Under the pieces are notes generated by a model. That model had not been told where the DNA came from. It saw only the letters and a program-made list of their open reading frames with translations, and ran no database searches. The position numbers were made by a program, and so were the translations under genes. Positions 33,727-41,656 of a stretch of 64,000 nucleotides of DNA are shown piece after piece (positions within the stretch are counted from its first letter, which is position 1; every line of letters begins with the position of its first letter). Where the stretch lies: positions 280,421 through 344,420 of the forward strand of contig NZ_LQIW01000045.1 of NCBI RefSeq assembly GCF_001500025.1. Reading direction: 5' to 3'. This stretch comes from Mycobacterium sp. IS-1590. GTDB taxonomy: Bacteria > Actinomycetota > Actinomycetes > Mycobacteriales > Mycobacteriaceae.

Positions 33727-34716
33727 ATGCGACACAATGACGCTGTGGTGGCGAGTGCCCTCTCACGGGTGGTGGTGATCGTCGTCTTCGACGACGTCAC
33801 GATGTTGGACGTCGCCGGGGCGGGGGAGGTCTTCGCCGAGGCGAACCGATTCGGCGGCGACTACCTGATAAAGATCGCATCCGTTGACGGACGCGATGTG
33901 ACGAGCTCGATCGGGATCCGCCTGGGCGTCACCGACAGCATCGCGTCCATCAAACACGCCGACACCGTCCTGGTCGCCGGCAGTGACAACATTCCGGCGC
34001 GCCCGGTCGACCCTCTACTGATCGAGGCGGTGAAGTCGATCGCGGACCGGACCCGGCGGCTCGGTTCGATCTGTACCGGGTCGTTCATCCTTGCGCAGGC
34101 AGGACTGCTCAGCGGGCGGCGTGCCACCACGCATTGGCGAGAAACACGAAGGCTTGCAAGGGCTTTCCCGGACATCACCGTCGAGCCGGACGCGCTGTTC
34201 GTCCGTGACGGCGACATCTTCACCTCGGCCGGGGTGTCGTCGGGCATCGACCTCGCGCTTGCCCTGGTCGAGCAGGATCACGGGGCCGACCTCGTGCGCG
34301 ACGTGGCTCGTTGGCTGGTCGTCTATCTCAAACGCGCGGGTGGACAATCGCAATTCTCTGCGCTCATCGAGGCGAACCCGCCACCCCAGTCGGCGCTTCG
34401 AGTGGTCACCGAGGCGATCGCCGCCGATCCCGCGGCCGACCACAGCGTGAAATCCCTTGCGGTGCGGGCTTCGTTGAGCACTCGCCAGTTGACACGACTG
34501 TTCCGCTCCGAGCTTGGAACGACGCCTGCAGAATACGTCGAGATGATCCGGATCGATGCCGCCCGCGCTGCGCTCGACGCCGGCCGCACCGTCACCGATA
34601 CCGCGCACCTCGCCGGGTTCGGCAGTACGGAGACCCTTCGGCGAGCGTTCGTCGAACATCTCGGTGTCTCACCGAAGGCCTACCGGGACAGATTCCGCAC
34701 CGCCATCCGGGGCTGA
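33727..34716 (+). CDS. GlxA-family regulator (DJ-1/PfpI domain + AraC HTH)
   Basis: A 329-residue protein. Residues 10-190 form a DJ-1/PfpI-like domain with VVIVVFDDVTMLDVAG at the start and GSICTGSFILAQAGL around the nucleophile position. The C-terminal ~100 residues are an AraC helix-turn-helix pair: SVKSLAVRASLSTRQLTRLFR and TVTDTAHLAGFGSTETLRRAF. Starts at ATG 33727 or GTG 33745 are possible. The regulator faces the HD-nitroreductase-cupin operon, its likely target. The N-terminal domain may sense a small ligand rather than act as an enzyme. Confidence 0.88.
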   Translation: MRHNDAVVASALSRVVVIVVFDDVTMLDVAGAGEVFAEANRFGGDYLIKIASVDGRDVTSSIGIRLGVTDSIASIKHADTVLVAGSDNIPARPVDPLLIEAVKSIADRTRRLGSICTGSFILAQAGLLSGRRATTHWRETRRLARAFPDITVEPDALFVRDGDIFTSAGVSSGIDLALALVEQDHGADLVRDVARWLVVYLKRAGGQSQFSALIEANPPPQSALRVVTEAIAADPAADHSVKSLAVRASLSTRQLTRLFRSELGTTPAEYVEMIRIDAARAALDAGRTVTDTAHLAGFGSTETLRRAFVEHLGVSPKAYRDRFRTAIRG

Positions 34717-34745
34717 CAACCGCGCGAACCGGTCTTGGCACTGGG

Positions 34746-35165
34746 TCAGCCGACCTTCCGGAGCTGGAACGGGCTCTGGGTCACGACACCACCCGCGCAG
34801 CCGTAATTGGAGTCTGAAACGACCACGCCACCGAGACTTGTCGGGTCCACCGACATCGACACCACGGCCGGTTCATAGCTGCCGTCTTCGCAGGTGAGAC
34901 CGCCGGGCTTGGACACGGTGAAGTTCCAACGGCCGCCGGAGAACGTGGTGGGGGTCCGCCATCCCTGATTGCTGGCGACCGTACCGGTACAACCGGTCGG
35001 CCCGCAGCTCGTCGCGAAGGTCAACACCAGGATGGAGTCGCCGTCCACTTCGGTGTACGCGCCGTTGAGCAGCGGAGGATCGGCGGATGCCGTCCCGGCG
35101 AGTGCAACGCAGGTGATCGCCGGCAGCGCGACCGCGATTGCCAATGTGTGCAAGACCTTTGTCAT
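34746..35165 (-). CDS. Exported protein of unknown function
   Basis: A 139-residue protein with a signal peptide of about 28 residues ending TASADPP. The mature domain is beta-rich with four Cys in pairs (CGPTGC and later CEDG, YGCAGG), probably disulfide-bonded, as in several small mycobacterial exported proteins. No catalytic motif is recognised. It is transcribed alone between the GlxA regulator and the Pro-rich membrane-protein gene. Confidence 0.75.
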   Translation of the reverse strand: MTKVLHTLAIAVALPAITCVALAGTASADPPLLNGAYTEVDGDSILVLTFATSCGPTGCTGTVASNQGWRTPTTFSGGRWNFTVSKPGGLTCEDGSYEPAVVSMSVDPTSLGGVVVSDSNYGCAGGVVTQSPFQLRKVG

Positions 35166-35279
35166 AGTGACTCAGGAATTTACGGTCCTGTCAGGGGTAC
35201 TGACGGCGACGAGACACGCGAATCCCGGGTTGTGTCCGTCATGTCGCTGAATCGAGACCTTCGGGGTGGATTTCCGCCG

Positions 35280-36635
35280 CTACGACGTCGGCTTGCGTCG
35301 GCGCCCTGACAGCAGGAGATACACCACCGCACCGATCGCCAGGACTCCTGCAACGGCCGCGCCGATAGCCACCGGCTTCACCCACGTGTTCTGGGCCGGC
35401 GCCTCGGTCTCGCTGCTGGTCAGCTGAACCTGGTAACCGGGCAGGGGGCCCTGCGACGGCTGGACCAGCCCGGGTAGCTGCTGAGTGCTGGTGATCTCGA
35501 ACAAGCGCTCACCGCCTGCGGTCTTGGTCCAGCGCCCCCACGCGGGAGTCTCCTCGTCGAGGAGTACGCGGTGACCACCGACCGCTGGGTCGTCGCCGAG
35601 ATCGGACAGTGTCTTGACCCGGAACGGCTTGGATTCTCCGTCTTTGTACTTGAGCTGTACGAGCACGTTCTTGAAGCTCGTCGGGGGCTTGGGTTTCGGG
35701 GGCGGCGGCTGACCGGGAGCCGGCCGATACCCGCCACCGGAGAAGCTGCCGGTGGACACCGTGACCGGCTTGCCGGAGGGGTCGCGGTTCACCGCCGTGA
35801 AGCTGTACACGCCGGGACCGGGGGCCGTGAGAACGGCGCGTCCGCTCGGCGGGACGTCGAAGACTCGGGTGGTGTTGTTGTACGGATAGATGATCTGCAG
35901 CGGCGTTTTGTACGGATTGGTGAAGACGGGTCGATACCAGCGGTCATAGCCGGTCCATCGCGAATTCCATTGCGTCACGGGGCTGCTCCACGTCGACGAC
36001 GTGGTGGTTGTGGTGCTGGTGAACGACTCCAGCGACTCGGTGATCTCGGTGATCTCCGTCTCGGACGCGGTCGGCGGGTCGACGTCGACCGCCTCGGCGT
36101 CGTGAGCCTCGTCGAAGTCCTCCTGGGACACCTCGGCGATGTCGGGGTCGGAGGTCTCGGCATCGATGGCGGGGTCGGCGACATTCGTGTCGGGGTCACC
36201 GGGATCGCCCGGGTCCCCCGGTGCCTCGGCTGGCCCCGGTTCGTCGGGCGCCCCGGCGGGTCCGGGTTCCTCGGGCGCCCCGGCGGGTCCGGGTTCCTCC
36301 ACACCGCCGGGGTCGGACGCCTCGGCCGGTCCCGGTTCGCCCGGCGCCTCGGCCGGGCCGGGCTCGTCGACGTTGGGAGCGGGTTCCTCCAGGTCTGGAG
36401 CCGGCGCTTCGGGTTCGGGTGCCTCGCCGATCGGCTCGCCCTGGTCCACCGGGCCAGGTTCTTCGACAGGCTCGAAGGAGGAGCCGGAGTCATCGACGAT
36501 CTCGGGCGCGTCGCCGTCGTCGTACGGATCGGCCAAAGCGGGCGGCACGGCACCGAGCCACATTGCCGTCGTGACCGCGACCGATGACAAGGCGAGGGCA
36601 CCGCGCCGGTAGAGGGCGCTTCGAGCTTCGTTCAC
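35280..36635 (-). CDS. Exported Pro/Glu/Ala-rich protein with C-terminal membrane anchor
   Basis: A 451-residue protein starting at GTG 36635 with AGGAG upstream. The signal peptide ends near PALADP (residue 36). Residues 40-190 are low-complexity EPGPAEAP-type repeats, then an acidic part. Residues 230-420 form a compact beta-rich domain (WYRPVFTNPYKTPLQIIYPYNN). A C-terminal helix (about 422-443) followed by RRRKPTS anchors it, so it would span the outer side of the membrane and the wall. No enzyme motif. Its start overlaps a small upstream frame by GTGA. Confidence 0.75.
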   Translation of the reverse strand: MNEARSALYRRGALALSSVAVTTAMWLGAVPPALADPYDDGDAPEIVDDSGSSFEPVEEPGPVDQGEPIGEAPEPEAPAPDLEEPAPNVDEPGPAEAPGEPGPAEASDPGGVEEPGPAGAPEEPGPAGAPDEPGPAEAPGDPGDPGDPDTNVADPAIDAETSDPDIAEVSQEDFDEAHDAEAVDVDPPTASETEITEITESLESFTSTTTTTSSTWSSPVTQWNSRWTGYDRWYRPVFTNPYKTPLQIIYPYNNTTRVFDVPPSGRAVLTAPGPGVYSFTAVNRDPSGKPVTVSTGSFSGGGYRPAPGQPPPPKPKPPTSFKNVLVQLKYKDGESKPFRVKTLSDLGDDPAVGGHRVLLDEETPAWGRWTKTAGGERLFEITSTQQLPGLVQPSQGPLPGYQVQLTSSETEAPAQNTWVKPVAIGAAVAGVLAIGAVVYLLLSGRRRKPTS

Positions 36636-36814
36636 GTGATCTCCTGGCGCGTGTGGGCACAGACTTGCGACCTTGGCAGATTCTTCGCGGCCGTGGCGAG
36701 GGACACGCCGCGAAAGTTGCGCCCCGCCGCTCTCGGATGTTCCCGCTGCAGCATGCCGACGACGATCATCACCGGGACGAGCGTCATCCCGTACGGGATG
36801 TTCACGAGGATCAC
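36632..36814 (-). CDS. Possible small membrane protein upstream of the Pro-rich gene
   Basis: A 60-codon frame from a GTG at 36814 with a hydrophobic first third (MILVNIPYGMTLVPVMIVVG) and then a basic, polar half. Hydrophobic sequence in the same frame continues some 15 codons upstream without an obvious start codon, so the gene may be a remnant or begin with a rare codon. Its stop overlaps the downstream GTG (GTGA), arguing for a genuine coupled frame. No family recognised. Confidence 0.35.
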   Translation of the reverse strand: MILVNIPYGMTLVPVMIVVGMLQREHPRAAGRNFRGVSLATAAKNLPRSQVCAHTRQEIT

Positions 36815-36876
36815 GACCGAAACCGACGCGAACGATATGGCGAAGTGGTTGCGGGCCAGTGGTGCTCACAACAAGA

Positions 36877-36907
36877 ACCCGCCGGCCCTGTTGTTGGGCC
36901 GGCGGGT
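36877..36907 (-). terminator. Intrinsic-type terminator of the 36920 gene
   Basis: A perfect 12-base stem (ACCCGCCGGCCC / GGGCCGGCGGGT) with a 7-base loop lies 13 bases after the stop of the leftward gene and is followed on that strand by a T-rich stretch (TTCTTGTTGT). Confidence 0.8.
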
Positions 36908-36919
36908 GGGGTGGGTTGG

Positions 36920-37303
36920 TCAGTGCGCGGTCTTGACTTGGGTCGAGGCGACCTGCATCGGCTGGGGGGCCTGCGAGCCGGTGGCGGGGTCGGCGCCGTC
37001 GTTGTGGCCGGGCTTGCCGGTGTAGGGGCCGTGGGGGGTCTTGGGGAAGGTGATGTGCTGTTCGCTTTGGGCGGTGCCGGGGGCGGGGACGCCGACTCCG
37101 TTGCCGTCGCGGGCCGCGTCGAGCTGCTCGTCGAGTGCCTGGCGGGCGTTGGTGACCGACTGCTGGGCGGTACCGGTCATCTCGGTGCCTGAGGTGCTCG
37201 AGCCGGTCTCGGCGTTGGCGCTTGCCGCGGAGATGATGCCGGCCAGGGCGGCCAGTCCGAAGATGACGAGGGCGGCGGTGGCGGCGATGCGGTTCTTGAT
37301 CAT
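36920..37303 (-). CDS. Small exported protein of unknown function
   Basis: A 127-residue protein with a signal peptide (about residues 1-32, ending ASANAET). The mature region has a short helical part (NARQALDEQLDAARDG) and a Pro/Gly-rich disordered tail. AAGGAA precedes the ATG at 37303. A strong hairpin terminator follows. No domain recognised; a secreted or wall-associated role is likely. Confidence 0.75.
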   Translation of the reverse strand: MIKNRIAATAALVIFGLAALAGIISAASANAETGSSTSGTEMTGTAQQSVTNARQALDEQLDAARDGNGVGVPAPGTAQSEQHITFPKTPHGPYTGKPGHNDGADPATGSQAPQPMQVASTQVKTAH

Positions 37304-37402
37304 CTGAGTTCCTTTTCTCGGGGCCATCTGGTGTGGCGTTGAGAAAAGAATGGGGCGCGGTCCTCAATGGAAACTCAATGCGGCGTTCGTGCAGCTCAGC
37401 GG

Positions 37403-38566
37403 TCAGAAAGCGGGTGAGTCACCCGGTGCGATCTCGAAGGTGAACTGGTGGCCGGCGATGTCGATGACGTCGCCGTCGCCGAGCGTTGTACTGCCGCGAA
37501 CCCGCTCGTGCGCCACCACGATGCCGTTGCCGGACCGCAGGTCGTTGATCACGAAGCTGGCGCCGGTGTCGATGATCGTCGCGTGGTACCGGCTGACTTT
37601 CGGATCGTCGATCACGACGGCGTTGTCGGCCTTGCGCCCGATCCCGGTCACCACCGTTTCCAACGGATAGCAGCGTCCGGCGACGTCACGGAGCTGTGCC
37701 CGATTGGATCTCGACGGGGCCGTGATGGTGGTCGACATATGGCTCTCGATCATGGTGACGACGTCGGAGGCATCACTGCGCGCAATCCGCTGGACGTCCA
37801 ACGGCTCCTGGCGCAGGATCCGCTCGTGCAGCGCGCGTAACGTCGGCCCTGGATCAATGCCCAGTTCATCCGACAGCGTGGACCTGACCCCGCGGTATGC
37901 GTCAAGGGCATCGGTCTGCCGCTCGGCCAGATAGTAAGCCGTGATCAATTGCGCCCACAGCGGTTCCCGATACGGGTGCTCACCGACCAGGTCCTCGAGT
38001 TCGCTGATCACCGAATCGGCACGCCCACAGGCGATTTCGGATTCAGCGCGTAACACATGCGTTCCGACCTTGTCCTCGACGAGGGCGGCGGCGAACGGCT
38101 CGACGAAGCGGAACTCCCGCAGGTCGTCGAGAACGTGACCCCGCCATTGCGCCAACGCGGCTGACAGCCGGTCGGCGGCCAGCGCGAACCGGCCGGCGGC
38201 CGCCGCTTGCGCCCCAGCGGCCTTCTCGGTGTTGAACCGCCCCAGATCGCAGGCCGCGTCCGGGATGTTGAGCTGATAGCCCGGCCGGGCACTGGCCAAG
38301 ACCGCCTTCGGGTCCGCGCCGCCCGAGCCGAGGATCTTGCGCAGGTTCGCCACGTAGACGTGCAGGTTGTGAATCGCGTCGGCTTCGGGCATGTCCTCGT
38401 CCCAGATCGCGGCGATGATCGAGTCGCGCGGCACCGGACGGTTGCGGTTGATCAGCAGCAGCGCCAGCACGGCGCACTGCTTCGGCGTGCCCAACGGCAC
38501 CGGTTGGCGGTTCACGCTGATACGCAGCGGACCCAGCACACCGAAATCGAGGCCCGACGCAACCAT
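37403..38566 (-). CDS. EmbR-like SARP transcriptional regulator with FHA domain
   Basis: A 387-residue protein with the EmbR plan: an OmpR-type winged helix (about 5-100, FGVLGPLRISVNRQPVPLG), a BTAD domain (about 105-255) and a C-terminal FHA domain (about 285-380: TGIGRKADNAVVI, SRYHATI, LRSGNGIVV). FHA domains bind phosphothreonine. M. tuberculosis EmbR is phosphorylated by PknH and controls the embCAB arabinosyltransferases (family knowledge); here the kinase gene immediately upstream (12 bases) is the likely partner. Its target genes cannot be read here; there is no embCAB in the window. Confidence 0.88.
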   Translation of the reverse strand: MVASGLDFGVLGPLRISVNRQPVPLGTPKQCAVLALLLINRNRPVPRDSIIAAIWDEDMPEADAIHNLHVYVANLRKILGSGGADPKAVLASARPGYQLNIPDAACDLGRFNTEKAAGAQAAAAGRFALAADRLSAALAQWRGHVLDDLREFRFVEPFAAALVEDKVGTHVLRAESEIACGRADSVISELEDLVGEHPYREPLWAQLITAYYLAERQTDALDAYRGVRSTLSDELGIDPGPTLRALHERILRQEPLDVQRIARSDASDVVTMIESHMSTTITAPSRSNRAQLRDVAGRCYPLETVVTGIGRKADNAVVIDDPKVSRYHATIIDTGASFVINDLRSGNGIVVAHERVRGSTTLGDGDVIDIAGHQFTFEIAPGDSPAF

Positions 38567-38578
38567 GGGCCCGTTGTA

Positions 38579-40417
38579 TCAGCCGACCGAGAGCTTGACC
38601 ACGGGGTTGGCGCCCACGTCGGTGACATAGACGTTGCCCGCCGCGTCGACCGCCACCCCTTGAGGGTCGTTGAGACCCGTGAACGGCAGCGGAAACGGCG
38701 CGCTCGTGCCGGGTCGGAGCTCGACGATCCCGGCGTTCCCGCGGTCGGTCACGTAGACGTTGCCCTGCGAGTCCACGGCCACACCGTGCGGCTCGTTCAC
38801 CCCGGCGAACGGCAGGGGGGTGGCCTCGGTCGAGTCGGCCGCCAGCTGCAGTACCCGGTTGTTGCCGGTGTCGGTGACGACGACACCGCCTGCCGGGCCA
38901 ACTGCCACGCCGCGGGGGTCGTTGAGGTCGGTGAACGGTACCGCCCTCGGAGTCGTCGCGCCCGCCGGCAGAAACAAGATTCGATTGTTGCCGCGGTCGA
39001 CGACATAGACGTCGCCGTTGGGCTTGACGGTGATACCGCGAGGGTCGTTGAGGCCGGTGAACGGCAGCTGGGTCGCCGCAGGTGCGCCGACGGGAAGCCA
39101 CATCACGCGGTCGTTACCCGAGTCGGTGACGTAGACATCGCCCTTCGCATCCACAGCGACATCTCGTGGATTCTTCAGACCCTCGATCGGCAGCGGCGTC
39201 GCCGTCGCTGCGCCAGGCTCCAGTCGCATCACCTGGTCGATGCCGATACCGGTGACGTACGCTGTTCCATCGGCCTCGACCGCAATTCCCGCCGATACTT
39301 GAAGCCCGTTGAACGGCAACGGTATCTGCGATGAGAAACCTTGACCGACCGGTGTCGGTGAAGCGCTCTCGGCGTCCGACGATTGTCGTCCGACGATCAC
39401 GACTCCCGCGACCACTACCGCCGCCACAACGGCCGCTGACATGACGCCGATAGCCCTGCGTGACAAGCGTTTCCGTGATTTACCCGAAGTCTTGGCAATG
39501 GCGGTGGTGTCGCCCAACGCCGCCCGGGCGGCCAGGGCCAGATCCTGAACGCTCGCATAGCGGTCGTCGGGGTTCTTGGCCATCCCCTTGGCGATGACGG
39601 CGTCGAGAGCCGCAGGAACGTCGGCATTGCTGGCACTGGGCTGCGGCGGCGGAGTGTGGAGGTGATGGGCAATCATCCCCTGCACGCCCATGTCGCTGGT
39701 GAAAGGCGGTCCGCCGGTGAGGCATTCGTACAGCACACATGCAAGCGCGTACACGTCCACGCGCGAATGGGTCTTCACGGCTGCGCCGATGGCTTCCGGA
39801 GCCATGTAGGCCGCCGTGCCGATGGTCTCGCCGGCCTTGGTCAGCGTGGCGTCTCCGGAGGCGTGAGCGATGCCGAAGTCGATCAGATAGGCGAAATCGT
39901 TGGTGCACACCAGGATGTTGGAGGGCTTGACGTCGCGATGTACCAGGCCCACGTCGTGGGCCGCCTGAAGCGCCCCGGCGACCTGGGTGATGATCGCGAC
40001 CGCGCGTGCCGGGGCAAGTGCGCCCTCTTGTTTGATCAGCGTCCGGAGGTCCGTGCCGTCCACCAGTCGCATGTTGAGAAAGAGCCGGCCGTCCACATCG
40101 CCGAAGTCGTGGATCGGGATGATGTGCGGTTCGGTCAGCTGTGCCACCGCCTCGCACTCCCGACGGAACCGTTCGCGCGTCTCCTTGTCGTTGGCGGAGT
40201 GCTCGGGCAGCACCTTCAGCGCGACCACGCGATTGGTCTGCGAGTCGCGCGCCCGCCACACCTGGCCCATGCCACCGGCGCCCAGCAGCGACAGCAGTCC
40301 GTAGCGGCCGAAGTGCCTGGTGGGTTTCTCGTCGCGCTCGTCGCGTCCGCGCGGCGGGGCCTCGCCGCCGGGACCCGCGCCCTGCGTGGCGCCGTCGTCT
40401 CTGACCGTGTCATCCAT
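38579..40417 (-). CDS. Transmembrane Ser/Thr kinase with NHL beta-propeller sensor (PknD-like)
   Basis: A 612-residue protein. Kinase domain: Gly loop GAGGMGQV (46-53), Lys68, HRDVKPSN (160-167), DFG (180-182) and an activation segment with Thr residues (191-203). One membrane helix is at about 322-343. The extracytoplasmic part, from about 355, is a six-bladed NHL propeller with repeated DxxGNVYVTD(R/S)GN motifs, the PknD sensor fold. It would sense an envelope signal and phosphorylate cytoplasmic partners. The EmbR-like FHA regulator gene follows 12 bases downstream, suggesting a kinase-regulator pair. In M. tuberculosis, EmbR pairs with PknH, whose sensor is different, so this combination is unusual. 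Confidence 0.9.
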   Translation of the reverse strand: MDDTVRDDGATQGAGPGGEAPPRGRDERDEKPTRHFGRYGLLSLLGAGGMGQVWRARDSQTNRVVALKVLPEHSANDKETRERFRRECEAVAQLTEPHIIPIHDFGDVDGRLFLNMRLVDGTDLRTLIKQEGALAPARAVAIITQVAGALQAAHDVGLVHRDVKPSNILVCTNDFAYLIDFGIAHASGDATLTKAGETIGTAAYMAPEAIGAAVKTHSRVDVYALACVLYECLTGGPPFTSDMGVQGMIAHHLHTPPPQPSASNADVPAALDAVIAKGMAKNPDDRYASVQDLALAARAALGDTTAIAKTSGKSRKRLSRRAIGVMSAAVVAAVVVAGVVIVGRQSSDAESASPTPVGQGFSSQIPLPFNGLQVSAGIAVEADGTAYVTGIGIDQVMRLEPGAATATPLPIEGLKNPRDVAVDAKGDVYVTDSGNDRVMWLPVGAPAATQLPFTGLNDPRGITVKPNGDVYVVDRGNNRILFLPAGATTPRAVPFTDLNDPRGVAVGPAGGVVVTDTGNNRVLQLAADSTEATPLPFAGVNEPHGVAVDSQGNVYVTDRGNAGIVELRPGTSAPFPLPFTGLNDPQGVAVDAAGNVYVTDVGANPVVKLSVG

Positions 40418-40535
40418 CGTGTTGTCGACTCGGCTCTCTCGCGACGGACGCCTGCACGCGCCTATTTAACCAGCCTAAACGTCAATAAGGCGGCTGTTGC
40501 GCAATGACGTTCATGGGACGTGCGGTGTCGGCCGA

Positions 40536-41600
40536 CTACTGCGTCGGCAGGTTGGCGAGTTCGACGGCCCGATTCAGCGTCTGACGGTCGACGACATCGG
40601 CCGCATTCATGGGATGGGTGAGGACGCCGGACTCGCTCGCGATGTCGATCATGAACCTCACGCTGTCGTCGGTGAGGCCGCCCCAATCGGTCCAGAACGG
40701 GTGCTGCTGGATGAGATCGAACAGCTCCCTGAGTGATTCTTCGGAGGGGGGTGCTTCGACGTATTCGTCAACCGCGCTTCGGAACAGGGCGTAGTCGCTT
40801 TTCAGCGTCCGCATCGCGCGCAACGTGGTGGCACAGTATCTAGCGGCGAGCTCGCGGTTCTGTGCGAGCCAGTCCCCGCGGGCGGCCTGGGCTACCTTGA
40901 TGAATCCGGGGGCATTGTCATAGAGGGTGGCGATCAACACCGGTTGATTCACCATTGCCTTCGCACCGTCGTACTGCGTGTCGTGAATGACCGTCGCGTC
41001 CAGCTGGCCTGCGACCCACTCATCGAGTCGGAGGCGGGAGCTTTCGAGGATCACCGGATTCGGAATCTCGTGGACGTCGCGGTGCTCGCCGATGCCGCTC
41101 AGCAGCGCGTTGAGCACGATGGCGCCCGAGCCGCCCGGGCTGTCGATGCCCACCCGCGTCGATGGTTCGAACAGCTGGCCGGCGTTGTTCACACCGTTGG
41201 CGCCGGCAAGGACGAAGTCGTCCATGCTGACGTAGGGGCAGAACATCTTGACGTCTTCGCCGTGCTCACGCGCATCCAGGATCGCGGACACCGACGTCGC
41301 CAGGACCTGGGCTTCGTTGTCGCGCAAGGTCTGTACCGCGTCGGTGTGGGTGTCGTACTGGATGATGTTCTGCTCGGTACTGAGGGTCAGTCCGAAGTCG
41401 GGTCCGTAGCGGTCTACACCGTAGACCAGCGGGATCTGGGACGGCTGTGGTTGTGCCCCCAGCACGATGCGCAGCGACTCCCCGGTGATTGGCGCGACCG
41501 GCTGCGCCAGAGCAGAGGTACCGCTTACGAACGTGAGTGCGCTGGCGGTACCGACGGCTATCAAGCACGTCGCACGGCGTCGAGCGCTCCTGGGTGGCAT
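40536..41600 (-). CDS. Exported periplasmic substrate-binding protein (NMT1/SsuA-like)
   Basis: A 354-residue protein (ATG 41600, preceded by GAGGAGA). A signal peptide ends near SALAQP (about residue 33). The remainder has the type II periplasmic binding fold of nitrate/sulfonate/taurine-type receptors (NMT1/THI5-like): NIIQYDTHTDAVQTLRDNEA, VGIDSPGGSGAIVLNALL. No lipobox Cys is present, unlike many actinobacterial receptors. No permease or ATPase gene is adjacent, so the ligand and transporter are unknown; it may have lost or share its partners. Confidence 0.8.
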   Translation of the reverse strand: MPPRSARRRATCLIAVGTASALTFVSGTSALAQPVAPITGESLRIVLGAQPQPSQIPLVYGVDRYGPDFGLTLSTEQNIIQYDTHTDAVQTLRDNEAQVLATSVSAILDAREHGEDVKMFCPYVSMDDFVLAGANGVNNAGQLFEPSTRVGIDSPGGSGAIVLNALLSGIGEHRDVHEIPNPVILESSRLRLDEWVAGQLDATVIHDTQYDGAKAMVNQPVLIATLYDNAPGFIKVAQAARGDWLAQNRELAARYCATTLRAMRTLKSDYALFRSAVDEYVEAPPSEESLRELFDLIQQHPFWTDWGGLTDDSVRFMIDIASESGVLTHPMNAADVVDRQTLNRAVELANLPTQ

Positions 41601-41656
41601 GGGTCTCCTCGTTGTAGGTTGCGCTGACCGTACGCGACGAGGACCGGGTTCGTTGG

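Noticed and set aside
32263..33735. A 490-codon frame joining the nitroreductase to upstream sequence
   Set aside because: The upstream part overlaps the HD gene in another frame; the ribosome site at 32967 and family N terminus mark the real start.
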